Assembly (NCBI GenBank): GCA_023435725.1
Contig: JAEYRD010000141.1
Coordinates: forward strand, 1-38,088
DNA from: Pseudomonadota bacterium
GTDB taxonomy: Bacteria; Pseudomonadota; Alphaproteobacteria; Rhizobiales; Xanthobacteraceae
DNA length: 38,088 nucleotides
Reading direction: 5' to 3'
Within the stretch, counting starts at the first letter, position 1, and the number at the start of each line of letters is the position of its first letter. The notes under the pieces were generated by a model. The model worked only from the letters and a program-made list of their open reading frames with translations, did no database searches and was not told where the DNA came from. Both the position numbers and the translations under genes were made by a program. Below, piece after piece: positions 8,372 to 16,086 of this stretch.

Positions 8372-10258
8372 ATGAATAGACGCGCTCAGATCCTGGTGGC
8401 ACTCGTCCTCACCGCGCTGTGGGGCGCGGGCATCTATGCAGCCCACGCCAACGGTCATCTGCGCTTTCTCGATCGCCTCGAGGCGACGCTGACGGATTGG
8501 CGAACGCAGGTCCGCGGCGTGCAATCTCCACCCGATCTCGTCACCATCGTCGCGATCGACGATACGGTCGTGAAGCGCGGCGGCAGTTATCCGCTGCCGC
8601 GCGCCGATCTCGCCCGTGTCGTCGACACCATCGTGCAGTTCAAGCCGAAGGTGATCGCGATCGACCTCTTGCTGGTCGACCGCAGCGCCGCGATCGGAGA
8701 CGCCACGCTGGCGAACACGCTCGCCACCGGCCCCATGGTCCTCGCCGCCGCGGCGATCTTCCCATCCGCGAGCGAGACCGTGGCCCCGAGCAGCGCAGGC
8801 CCGCTCGCCGACCTGCCGCAGGCCGAGCGCTTCCTGCTGCCGCTGCCCGCATTCGCCGACCACGCCGAGGTCGGCGTCGTCAATGTCGCGACGGGACAAT
8901 CGGGCTCGCCGCTCTCGGTGCCGATGCTGTTCCGGACGCGCGACAAGGTCGAGCTGTCGTTCCCGTTGCGGGTCGCTGCGCGTGCTCTGGACAAGCCGCT
9001 GACGATCGCGCCGGACCATCTCCTGCTCGGTGATCGCGCGGTGCCGACCGACACCGACTTCGCGCTGCCGATCACCTATTACGGCCCGCGCCGGACCATC
9101 CGCACCGTAAGCGCGCAGAGCATCTTCGACGGCACGCTCAATCGCGCGGCGATCGAGAACCGGATCGTCGTAATCGGCGCCGCGGTCGCCGGCGGCGGCG
9201 ACTTCTATCCGACGCCGTTCGATTCCCTGATGCCCGGCGTCGAGGTGGTCTCGACCGCGATCACTCATCTCGTCGCCGGCGACAGCATCGTACGCGACCG
9301 CAGGGTTCGCATCGCCGACGCGCTTGCCGCGATCCTGCTGCCGGTACTGCTGGTGGGTCTGCTCGCCTGGCGGCGCAGCGCGCCCGGCCTCGTCGCAGCG
9401 GCCGTGCTGATGATCGCATGGGCCGGGCTCAATCTGTTCGCGTTCACCCATGGCATCTGGCTGAACGCCGCGACCACGCTCGCTGCCGCAGTGCCGCCGG
9501 TTGCGGTCTTTGCCGGCGTGCAACTATGGACCGGAGGCCGCCGCACGCAATATCTCGCGGCCAAGAGCAAATCGCTCGCGCAATTCCAGGCACCCGCCGT
9601 GCAGGAATGGCTCGCGCGCGATCCGAATTTCCTGTCGAAGCCGGTCCGGCAAAATGCTGCCGTCGTCTTCATCGATCTCTCCGGCTTCACGGCGCTGAGC
9701 GAAAAGATCGATCCGGGCGAGCTCCAGGATCTGCTCAAGGCCTTTCACGCGCTGATCGACAAGGCCGCGGTCGACTGCGGCGGCATGATCACCGGCTTTC
9801 TCGGCGACGGCGCCATGATCCTGTTCGGGCTGCCGAGCGCGATGCCGGATGACGCGGCGCGCGCGCTCAAATGCGCTATCGACCTGCATCGCAGCGTCGA
9901 GCGCTGGATCGGCACCCTCTCGCCCGCGATCGGTGGGCGGCTTGGTTTCAAGATCGGCGCGCATTTCGGCCCGATCGTCGCCTCCCGCCTCGGCGGAAGC
10001 CACCAGCACATCACGGCGACGGGCGACACCGTCAACGTCGCCAGCCGTTTGATGGAGGTCGCCGCCCAGAACGAAGCGCGGCTCGCGCTGACCGATACCC
10101 TGCTGGAGGCGGCCGACTTCCACGGCGCGCCCGACGGCCTTCTGTCCGGCCCCCTGCTCACCCAGGTTCGCGGCCGTTCCGGTGTCGTGATCGCCTGGTT
10201 CTGGCGCGACCGGAACGGGCCCAGCCAGGCCACCACCAGGGCCGAGATGATCGACTGA
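8372..10258 (+). CDS. CHASE2-domain class III nucleotide cyclase
   Basis: This is a 628-residue membrane receptor-cyclase. It has an N-terminal TM (about 8-25), a large periplasmic CHASE2 sensor (about 27-315), three C-terminal TMs (about 316-387) and a cytoplasmic cyclase catalytic domain (about 430-600). Both metal-binding Asp are present (Asp435 in VFIDLSGFT, Asp479 in FLGDG), as are the transition-state Asn555 and Arg559 in GDTVNVASR. The position that normally holds the adenine-selecting Lys is Gly475 (ITGFLGDG; the second cyclase in this window has NKFLGDG). The nucleotide specificity, or activity, is therefore uncertain. It pairs with the secreted FecR-domain protein just upstream. A stem-loop follows the stop. 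Confidence 0.92.
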   Translation: MNRRAQILVALVLTALWGAGIYAAHANGHLRFLDRLEATLTDWRTQVRGVQSPPDLVTIVAIDDTVVKRGGSYPLPRADLARVVDTIVQFKPKVIAIDLLLVDRSAAIGDATLANTLATGPMVLAAAAIFPSASETVAPSSAGPLADLPQAERFLLPLPAFADHAEVGVVNVATGQSGSPLSVPMLFRTRDKVELSFPLRVAARALDKPLTIAPDHLLLGDRAVPTDTDFALPITYYGPRRTIRTVSAQSIFDGTLNRAAIENRIVVIGAAVAGGGDFYPTPFDSLMPGVEVVSTAITHLVAGDSIVRDRRVRIADALAAILLPVLLVGLLAWRRSAPGLVAAAVLMIAWAGLNLFAFTHGIWLNAATTLAAAVPPVAVFAGVQLWTGGRRTQYLAAKSKSLAQFQAPAVQEWLARDPNFLSKPVRQNAAVVFIDLSGFTALSEKIDPGELQDLLKAFHALIDKAAVDCGGMITGFLGDGAMILFGLPSAMPDDAARALKCAIDLHRSVERWIGTLSPAIGGRLGFKIGAHFGPIVASRLGGSHQHITATGDTVNVASRLMEVAAQNEARLALTDTLLEAADFHGAPDGLLSGPLLTQVRGRSGVVIAWFWRDRNGPSQATTRAEMID

Positions 10259-10281
10259 AGCCGCCAGCCCTTGCGGCGGCT
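10259..10281 (+). terminator. Stem-loop after the cyclase stop
   Basis: A 7-bp perfect stem, AGCCGCC (10259-10265) with 10275-10281, starts at the base after the TGA. There is no T-run, so it is a weak terminator candidate. It overlaps the end of the GT-C remnant. Confidence 0.4.
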
Positions 10282-10369
10282 GCGAGCGGTCCGGAACATC
10301 GCGCTTGGCGCCTTTGATCAGATCGGTGCCGTAGGATTCGATCGCCAGCAGCTCGCGCTTGCCCGACAG
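10274..10369 (-). pseudogene. Remnant of a GT39/ArnT-like glycosyltransferase gene (last 32 codons)
   Basis: Read on the minus strand, this stretch encodes a peptide that aligns without gaps to the C-terminus of the intact GT-C protein at 18350-19855 (bases 18362-18457). I count 17 of 32 residues and 70 of 96 bases identical, including KR, E-Y, DL, GA, DV and DRS-PP. Nothing upstream of 10369 on that strand resembles the rest of the gene. The stop codon is gone and the frame runs on into the antisense of the cyclase. It is a truncated copy marking the left edge of the glycan island. It is too diverged to be a fresh duplication. Confidence 0.7.
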
Positions 10370-10599
10370 TACCGTACCCCTGCCAGCCAACGGTCAGCTC
10401 TGGGCAAGGTTCGCCGGATACGCTTGCGTTTCAGCCGCCCAGCTTGCCGCCCGTCATGTCGGCGTCCAGCCTAGTCACGCACGTTTTTGGACGTCGCCCC
10501 GCGCAGCGTCATGTTCAGTTCGCGCTCGCAACTACGCGGAAATCAGACGAGGGGCATCCGGAGTATGAAGAACTTAGGTGGAAGGACGGTCTTTAGGTC
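10370..10599. other. Non-coding stretch between the remnant and the island's first gene
   Basis: No convincing gene. It contains a 12-codon ATG frame (10565-10603) whose stop overlaps the next start as ATGA, with no further support. The promoter of the island's rightward genes is probably here, but I cannot place it. Confidence 0.5.
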
Positions 10600-11337
10600 A
10601 TGAACAATCCATTGGATGCCCACGTCGCCGCCTATGAAGGCAAGAGCATATACGATTTCGACAACGAACTCTTATTGACCTGGTATCCGAAGCGGATTGC
10701 CCAGGCCACCAAAGTTGCGGGGGCGGTTTTGGATTTGGGGCTGGGGCACGGCTTTGCCACCGAAATCTTTTCGGGCAAATGCGCCCGCCACGTTGTTCTT
10801 GAAGGCTCCCCCGCGGTCATTCGAAACTTCAAGCTGAAATTTCCTGAGAACAGAAGCGAAGTTATCGAAACTTACTTCGAAGAATTTGATACGGACGAAA
10901 CATTCGACCTTATCGTGATGGGTTTCATCCTGGAACACGTCGATGATCCCCTTCTGATCTTGAACCGCTTCAGGAAATTTCTAGCGCCCGCGGGCAAACT
11001 CTTTGTAGCGGTACCCAATGCCGAGGCCATGAACCGAAGGTTGGGGAATCTTGCGGGTATGCTACCCGATATCGAGTCTCTCTCGGAGACCGACCTGCTC
11101 CAAGGACACAAGCGGTACTTTACGGTCGATTCACTCACCAAGCTGGTGAACGATGCAGGTTACAAAATTGAAAAAATGGAAGGCCTCTATCTAAAGCCCT
11201 TCAGCACGCGTCAGATCCTGTCATTGAATCTCGAAGACAGCGTCGTTCAGGCTATGTGCGAACTGGGAATTGAATATCCGGAACTGTCCCTTGGAATGCT
11301 TGCCCAACTCACTTCGATCGATTCGGCGCGATCATGA
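10600..11337 (+). CDS. Class I SAM-dependent methyltransferase
   Basis: This 245-residue protein has a Rossmann methyltransferase core: SAM-binding motif I VLDLGLGHGFA at residues 43-53, an acidic end of strand 2 (VVLEGSP), and the post-motif EHVDDP used by many Methyltransf_11/23 enzymes. The substrate is unknown; the neighbours suggest a sugar or sugar-linked acyl group. The DNA is A+T-richer than the core genes: the 60 bases at 10861-10920 hold 23 G/C, against 48 in 5221-5280. It is the first gene of the island, and no Shine-Dalgarno stands out. Confidence 0.85.
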   Translation: MNNPLDAHVAAYEGKSIYDFDNELLLTWYPKRIAQATKVAGAVLDLGLGHGFATEIFSGKCARHVVLEGSPAVIRNFKLKFPENRSEVIETYFEEFDTDETFDLIVMGFILEHVDDPLLILNRFRKFLAPAGKLFVAVPNAEAMNRRLGNLAGMLPDIESLSETDLLQGHKRYFTVDSLTKLVNDAGYKIEKMEGLYLKPFSTRQILSLNLEDSVVQAMCELGIEYPELSLGMLAQLTSIDSARS

Positions 11338-11446
11338 GAGTTGCGTGAACACCGAAAATGTCAGTTAGTCTCAAATTGCTGCGGCCATGCCCACCTTTTG
11401 AAAGCAAAAGCAAGGTCAGTTTCCCGGCTCATCGAAGGCAGGCGTC

Positions 11447-12424
11447 GTGAGAACAGTATTGGTTTCAGGCGCTCATGGAATCATCGGTTACGGAATCTTA
11501 CGCTCCTTAAGAACGTCGAAGCGGCCGATGAAGCTCATCGGCACCTCGATATATACCGACTCGGTGGCGCCGGGATTTTGTGACGTCTTTGAAGAGGTGC
11601 CCAGGACGGATGCGCCAGGCTATCTCGATTGGCTTCTCGCGCTGCTGCGCAAGCATCACGTCGATGTCGCGATCCCCGGCATTGATGCGGACATGTACAA
11701 ATGGGCGGACCACGTCGCTGCCATTGAAGTGGCCGGAACCAAGGTCGTTATAAATTCGCTCGATCTGATTTCCAAATGTTCCGACAAATGGAAATTTTAC
11801 GAACGGCTGCTGGAACTCGGCCTGCCCTATGCAATTCCGAGCTATCTGGAAATGGACTTCAATCTTCTCAAGGAGAGATGCGGCCTGCCGTTTTTGCTGA
11901 AGCCTCGTCGGGGCTTTGGATCCAAAGGCATAGCGGTGGTCGAGACGGGGGAGCAGTTTGCCAATATTGATCCCGCGAAGCATGCGTCACTCATGGCCCA
12001 GCCTATTGTCGGACGAGACGATGAGGAATTCACCGTGTCCGCGTTTTGCGACGGCCGTGGAGGCTATTCGGCCAGCATGGCGCTTCGGCGAAAACTCTCC
12101 AGGGAAGGGTTCACTGAAAAGGCCGAGGTCGTGAATCAGGCGGAATTCTCCGAAGCAGTTGGGGATTTATGCAGAGCATTTTCCCCCATGGGGCCAACCA
12201 ATTTTCAGTTCCGCAAGACCGATCACGGCGTCAAGCTGCTCGAGATCAATCCGAGGATCTCATCATCCACGTCGCTTCGCGCCGCCTTTGGATACAACGA
12301 AAGCCTGATGGCGGTTGAGATGGCCCTCGAGAACCGCATGCCAGTCCAACCGGAAATAAGGCGTGGCAGAGCCGTCCGCTATACGGAGGATTTTGTTTTC
12401 TATGAAGATAGCGTTCATTTCTGA
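11447..12424 (+). CDS. ATP-grasp family ligase (carbamoyl-phosphate-synthase-like)
   Basis: This 325-residue protein has an N-terminal pre-ATP-grasp Rossmann-like domain (VLVSGAHGIIGYGILRSL, 4-21), then an ATP-grasp fold. The phosphate-binding loop is KPRRGFGSKG (152-161) and the metal-binding EINPR is at 266-270. Members form an amide or thioester through an acyl-phosphate; relatives occur in O-antigen and capsule clusters and include PylC-type amino-acid ligases. GTG is the likely start. The 3' end overlaps the phosphoesterase gene by 23 bases, so the two are likely translationally coupled. An amino-acid or acid ligase acting on an amino sugar is my inference. Confidence 0.82.
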   Translation: MRTVLVSGAHGIIGYGILRSLRTSKRPMKLIGTSIYTDSVAPGFCDVFEEVPRTDAPGYLDWLLALLRKHHVDVAIPGIDADMYKWADHVAAIEVAGTKVVINSLDLISKCSDKWKFYERLLELGLPYAIPSYLEMDFNLLKERCGLPFLLKPRRGFGSKGIAVVETGEQFANIDPAKHASLMAQPIVGRDDEEFTVSAFCDGRGGYSASMALRRKLSREGFTEKAEVVNQAEFSEAVGDLCRAFSPMGPTNFQFRKTDHGVKLLEINPRISSSTSLRAAFGYNESLMAVEMALENRMPVQPEIRRGRAVRYTEDFVFYEDSVHF

Positions 12425-13082
12425 CATCCACGGGAATTTCGAGGCGCTGAAGGCGGTTCTCGCCGAGATCGATCGAATGCGTGTCACCGAGATCTTCTGC
12501 GTCGGTGACGTGGTCGGCTATTATTCTCAAGTGAACGAATGCTGCGAAGAACTGAGAAGGCGCGGCATCCAAAGTGTTCTCGGCAACCATGACTGGTACC
12601 TGGCCTTCGGCGGTTTTTGCACCAGATCCAGGAGCGTGAACGAGTGCCTGGTCTATCAGAGGAAGGTGATCACTTCCGAAAATCGAGATTGGCTGAAAAC
12701 CTTTCGCGTACAAATGCAAGTGGGAGATGTGCAGGTCGTGCACGGCGGATGGGGGGATCCCATCGATGAGTACCTCGTCGCCCCCAACGAAGAATATTTC
12801 GGCCGCCTCTCCGGAGAGATTTTTGTAAGTGGCCATACCCACGTGCAGAGCATCCATCACTTCGGCGAAAAGACCTATTGCAATCCGGGGTCGGTCGGAC
12901 AGCCGCGCGACGGTGATCCACGGGCCGCGTTCGCAATTTTTGACGGCAAGAACTTCGAGTTGCACCGGGTCGAGTACAACATGCAAAAAGTATTTGAGCT
13001 GATGGAAGCCGCGGGCTTCCACGACTACTACTATGGCGGACTGAAGACTGGCGCGAAACGCCTCAGACGGCTTGAGGATTGA
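12402..13082 (+). CDS. Calcineurin-like metallophosphoesterase (YfcE/MJ0936 type)
   Basis: This 226-residue protein shows the whole metallophosphoesterase motif set: SDIHGN (7-12), GDVVGYY (35-41), GNHD (61-64), VHGG (113-116) and GHTH (144-147). These residues bind two metal ions in phosphodiesterases and phosphatases. The start at MKIAFISDIHGN (12402) fits the family; an open extension to 12363 lies inside the ATP-grasp gene. The 23-base overlap with the ligase gene suggests that the products act in one step or in succession, for example by removing a phosphate from a ligated intermediate. The substrate is unknown. Confidence 0.88.
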   Translation: MKIAFISDIHGNFEALKAVLAEIDRMRVTEIFCVGDVVGYYSQVNECCEELRRRGIQSVLGNHDWYLAFGGFCTRSRSVNECLVYQRKVITSENRDWLKTFRVQMQVGDVQVVHGGWGDPIDEYLVAPNEEYFGRLSGEIFVSGHTHVQSIHHFGEKTYCNPGSVGQPRDGDPRAAFAIFDGKNFELHRVEYNMQKVFELMEAAGFHDYYYGGLKTGAKRLRRLED

Positions 13083-13249
13083 GAGTCGCTCACTTCGAAA
13101 AGGTGCCGTTCGTATGCCCGAATGGCCCAGACTGACAGGTTAGGAACGCAACACCGAGAGATAGCAACTGATCGAGATCACGCGTTGCCTTTCGCCCGAA
13201 TCCAGTTGAAAGTTCACGCTCGGTTGGCCTTCTATTTAGAGCGCAGGTT

Positions 13250-14017
13250 ATGACATCAAAAGATCCGCAGGACGCGCAGAACTTTACCTATGCTGCACTG
13301 GAGGAAGTGGCTGCTTACAGTCGGTTGCAGGAACTGATGAAGACTTCGCCGCTGCCTCAGCGCGAATTCCACGCAAACCTCGGCCTATTCCTGAATCGCG
13401 CATCGCTGGCGCGCATTCTCTTCATGCACGATCTTTATTCGAAGGCCCTGCACACGCATGGCGTCATCATGGAATTTGGAGTGCGCTGGGGGCAGAACAT
13501 GGCGCTATTCACGGCGATGCGCCATATCTATGAGCCCTACAACATGAGCCGCAAGGTCGTTGGCTTCGATACATTCGAGGGCTTCCCGTCGGTGGCACCG
13601 CAAGACGGGGATTGCGAGGCCCTGATGGTAGGTGCGCTGAACGTAACGCCGAACTACGAGAACGTGCTTACAGAGCTCCTCTCGACGCAGGAAAAACTTG
13701 CGCCGCGCAGCCACATCCGCAAGTTCGAGCTGGTCAAGGGCGATGTGACCGAAACTCTTCCTTTGTATCTCGAAAAGCACCCCGAGACGATCATCGCGCT
13801 GGCGTATTTCGACCTCGATCTCTACGAGCCAACGAAAAAATGCCTCGAGCTCATTCGCCCTTATCTGGCGAAGAACAGCATCGTCGGGTTTGATGAGTTG
13901 GTCCTGGCCGAGAATCCCGGAGAAACCCTGGCATTGCGCGAGGCATGGGGCACCGAAGGGTATCGCATTTGCCGCAGCACGATTTCACCGCAGCAGAGTT
14001 ACGTCGTGTTCGAGTAG
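13250..14017 (+). CDS. TylF/MycF-type SAM methyltransferase
   Basis: This 255-residue protein resembles macrocin O-methyltransferase-family proteins, which methylate sugar hydroxyls with Mg2+. The SAM-site MEFGVRWGQN is at 74-83, GFDTFEGFP at 105-113, and the metal-binding Asp positions appear in AYFDLDLYEPT (Asp188, Asp190) and GFDEL (Asp215). This is the second methyltransferase in the island, and its family favours a sugar O-methyl group. A 167-base gap separates it from the phosphoesterase, so it may have its own promoter. An inverted repeat follows the stop. Confidence 0.85.
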   Translation: MTSKDPQDAQNFTYAALEEVAAYSRLQELMKTSPLPQREFHANLGLFLNRASLARILFMHDLYSKALHTHGVIMEFGVRWGQNMALFTAMRHIYEPYNMSRKVVGFDTFEGFPSVAPQDGDCEALMVGALNVTPNYENVLTELLSTQEKLAPRSHIRKFELVKGDVTETLPLYLEKHPETIIALAYFDLDLYEPTKKCLELIRPYLAKNSIVGFDELVLAENPGETLALREAWGTEGYRICRSTISPQQSYVVFE

Positions 14018-14035
14018 CGCATCAATCTTGATGCG
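14018..14035 (+). terminator. Inverted repeat right after the TylF-type gene
   Basis: CGCATCAA (14018-14025) and TTGATGCG (14028-14035) form a perfect 8-bp inverted repeat starting directly after the TAG. The spacing is only two bases and no T-run follows, so termination is possible but unproven. Confidence 0.4.
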
Positions 14036-14164
14036 GGACTCAGCGCTGCAGGTGTCAGGAACCGCAAGCCGGCGAAACAAGCGCATGCGATAATCGTCTG
14101 GTCCCGCCGGCGCGGAATCAGGCATCGCCTTCCACAGCTGAAAGACGAATTCGGCGGCTATGGG

Positions 14165-14872
14165 CTACGCCCCCTCAACCAGGTCATAGTTCTCGGCTAT
14201 GATTTCGCTCAGCTTCGAAACCGAATTGAACATCAGCAAGTCCACAATCGAAAGATATGGCACATGGGGCTGACCGAATTGTTCATACGGAAACGGTCTG
14301 GTTCGAAGCGCTCTGAATTCGATTCCGCGGGCGCTGAAGGCAGCGGAATCATAGAGCTCGAGGCCGCCGATCGCGTTGATATACCTTTGCGTACCTTCCG
14401 CTTCGCACAAGGCGAGTACCTTGTCCTGAAACTTGAGCGAATGGTCGATGGGGATCTCGGACGAGATCTTGAAGGTGGTCTTCAAACCCAGATGCTCGCA
14501 GGTCATGCGCAGCGAATTGAAAAGATAGCGAAACAGGTTGGGGTCTTGAAAGCCTACAATCTCTTCCAGAAGCGGAAATGTTTCCTTGAAGAAGGGCGCG
14601 CCGCTATAGGCCCCCCGCCATTGATTGAGCAGCTTTGAACGGTCGAAATCGACCGCCAACTCCCTGTCTCGAATATCCAGCGCATCCGAATCCTTCTTCA
14701 ACGGAAGTGAAAACATGGCGTCTTTTCCGTTGACCAGCATCCGATTGCGGTTGATCCATCCCTTCTTCGTATATTTGATGTTGTCGTAGACAATAAAAAC
14801 ATCGACCGCACCAATGAGCTGATAGTACCCGATGTAGGGTAGAAAATACGGCTGCATGATCGCGAGCTTCAT
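14165..14872 (-). CDS. WbqC-like family protein
   Basis: This 235-residue protein belongs to the WbqC-like family, named after a gene of an enterobacterial O-antigen cluster. The hallmark N-terminus MKLAIMQPYFLPYIGYYQLI begins at 14872, which I take as the start; longer in-frame starts (14920, 14959) add unrelated residues. Also typical are YDNIKYTKKGWINRNR and the C-terminal FGQPHVPYLSIVDLLMFN. The family's biochemistry is not established; members occur in clusters for N-acylated amino sugars. It points left, against the genes on both sides, and is followed leftward by about 145 bp without a gene. Confidence 0.85.
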   Translation of the reverse strand: MKLAIMQPYFLPYIGYYQLIGAVDVFIVYDNIKYTKKGWINRNRMLVNGKDAMFSLPLKKDSDALDIRDRELAVDFDRSKLLNQWRGAYSGAPFFKETFPLLEEIVGFQDPNLFRYLFNSLRMTCEHLGLKTTFKISSEIPIDHSLKFQDKVLALCEAEGTQRYINAIGGLELYDSAAFSARGIEFRALRTRPFPYEQFGQPHVPYLSIVDLLMFNSVSKLSEIIAENYDLVEGA

Positions 14873-15050
14873 CGTGTGCAACGCCCTGCTACTGTGAAGA
14901 AAATCATTCGCAAACTTCATCCCCCCGCTACGTCGATATCGGGGTGAATCGACAGGCAAAGCCCCCCCGGCCGGTCGCTGAAAATGCCCTCTCGGGCTAT
15001 GACGAACGGGTCTCAGCTTGTGTTCGTCAGCTCTCCGCGTCAGTCAGGCT

Positions 15051-15102
15051 CAAGCATGATCCGGAAACGTGCGAAGCGGCTTTCCGAAAGGATCATGCTC
15101 AG
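15051..15102. repeat. Palindromic dispersed repeat (GCATGATCCGGAAA family)
   Basis: AAGCATGATCCGGAAA and TTTCCGAAAGGATCATGCT form an imperfect hairpin about 52 bases long. I recognise it as a very common intergenic element of Bradyrhizobium and relatives. It lies between the WbqC-like and GT25 genes inside the island, so the island carries, or has acquired, host-type repeats. Confidence 0.75.
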
Positions 15103-15159
15103 ACAATAACCCGAAGCACGATGACGATTCATCCAATCTCATCGTGACTTGGTGTGCAC

Positions 15160-15906
15160 TTAACCCCAGGCTCGTGCATCATGAGTAAAGGTCGTCGAAG
15201 TCGCGTTATCATTGCGTGGCACCACGAGCGGTGCGAAGCAAGCATACGCCCTGATGAAGCGATAGATGCTGTTCCCCATCCCATCCATACCCGTCGTCGG
15301 CAGCACGCGGTTGCCAAGTGCCTCGATCTTCACCGGCCGATTGTCCATTGGGAAACAAAGCTCCAGGAGCCTCGCCGCTCCTGCGGGAGATATCAAGGAG
15401 CCAGCTGGACCGAAACAGCAGTTGAGTCGGAAGGCGGCGACCTGGGAATTCGATCTCTGAAAGGCGGCATCGGTCTGGTCATCCGGGTGCTGAGGCCTGA
15501 AGACCATCATCGACTTCATGCCTGGCGCCAGCTCGAGATCGAGTATCGAATCCGTATTGCAGCCAAGCACCAGGAGATCCCAGTTTCCAAGGGACGGAAG
15601 AAGCATCGCCAAGCGCGCCTTGATGTCGTGACGGATTGTGCAATCGTCCTCAAACACAAGAGCGGGTTCACTCTGTTTGGCGATCCAATTCAATATCCGC
15701 CACAATGAGGCGGCACCACCGACGGCTCCTCTGGTGAACGCCGAACCAGGAGCAACAAGCCGCATCTCCATCACCTCCTGATCGCTCATCTCCAGCCCGT
15801 TCGAGGCAGAGAAACGTTCGAAAGCGATTCCGCAGCCCGCATTCCGTTCCAGAAAGCTTCCGTATTTCTCCGGATGGCGATCGAGATTAATGACGAAGTT
15901 CTTCAT
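15160..15906 (-). CDS. Glycosyltransferase family 25 (LOS/LPS sugar transferase)
   Basis: This 248-residue protein opens with FVINLDRHPEKY (4-15), the GT25 signature found in LOS galactosyl/glucosyl transferases, and has the acidic donor/metal motif FEDDCTI (EDD 86-88). The protein seems soluble or peripheral. It would add one sugar from a nucleotide donor to a lipid-linked or LPS acceptor. It is on the minus strand with the WbqC-like gene; a 287-bp gap containing a dispersed repeat separates them. No Shine-Dalgarno is evident before the ATG at 15906. A 180-bp divergent gap separates it from the DegT gene. Confidence 0.85.
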   Translation of the reverse strand: MKNFVINLDRHPEKYGSFLERNAGCGIAFERFSASNGLEMSDQEVMEMRLVAPGSAFTRGAVGGAASLWRILNWIAKQSEPALVFEDDCTIRHDIKARLAMLLPSLGNWDLLVLGCNTDSILDLELAPGMKSMMVFRPQHPDDQTDAAFQRSNSQVAAFRLNCCFGPAGSLISPAGAARLLELCFPMDNRPVKIEALGNRVLPTTGMDGMGNSIYRFIRAYACFAPLVVPRNDNATSTTFTHDARAWG

Positions 15907-16086
15907 ATGCGAAAAGTACCGTTAGCGGATGGATACCGGTGAGCCTTACTAGAATATGATTCGCCATAGTCGCGGCTAGTCCAAAACCGCATGTCAATGA
16001 CGGGCCCCGTGGCACAGGAATGCTCCGCACAAGTCACAGCCGATATCGGTACTGGTCACAGACCATATCGATAACCAGGACTCGAG

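Noticed and set aside
8222..9523. Long open frame on the minus strand opposite the CHASE2 cyclase gene
   Set aside because: Arg/Gly/Asp-rich shadow of a GC-rich gene with no recognisable domain or ribosome site; the plus-strand gene has full catalytic motifs.
10565..10603. 12-codon frame ending as ATGA on the island's first methyltransferase start
   Set aside because: Overlap is suggestive of a leader peptide, but there is no attenuator structure, regulatory codon run or ribosome site to support it.
16045..16080. Short inverted repeat with CGATAT ... ATATCG ends before the DegT gene
   Set aside because: The stem is interrupted and the spacing irregular; could be chance, so not listed as an operator.
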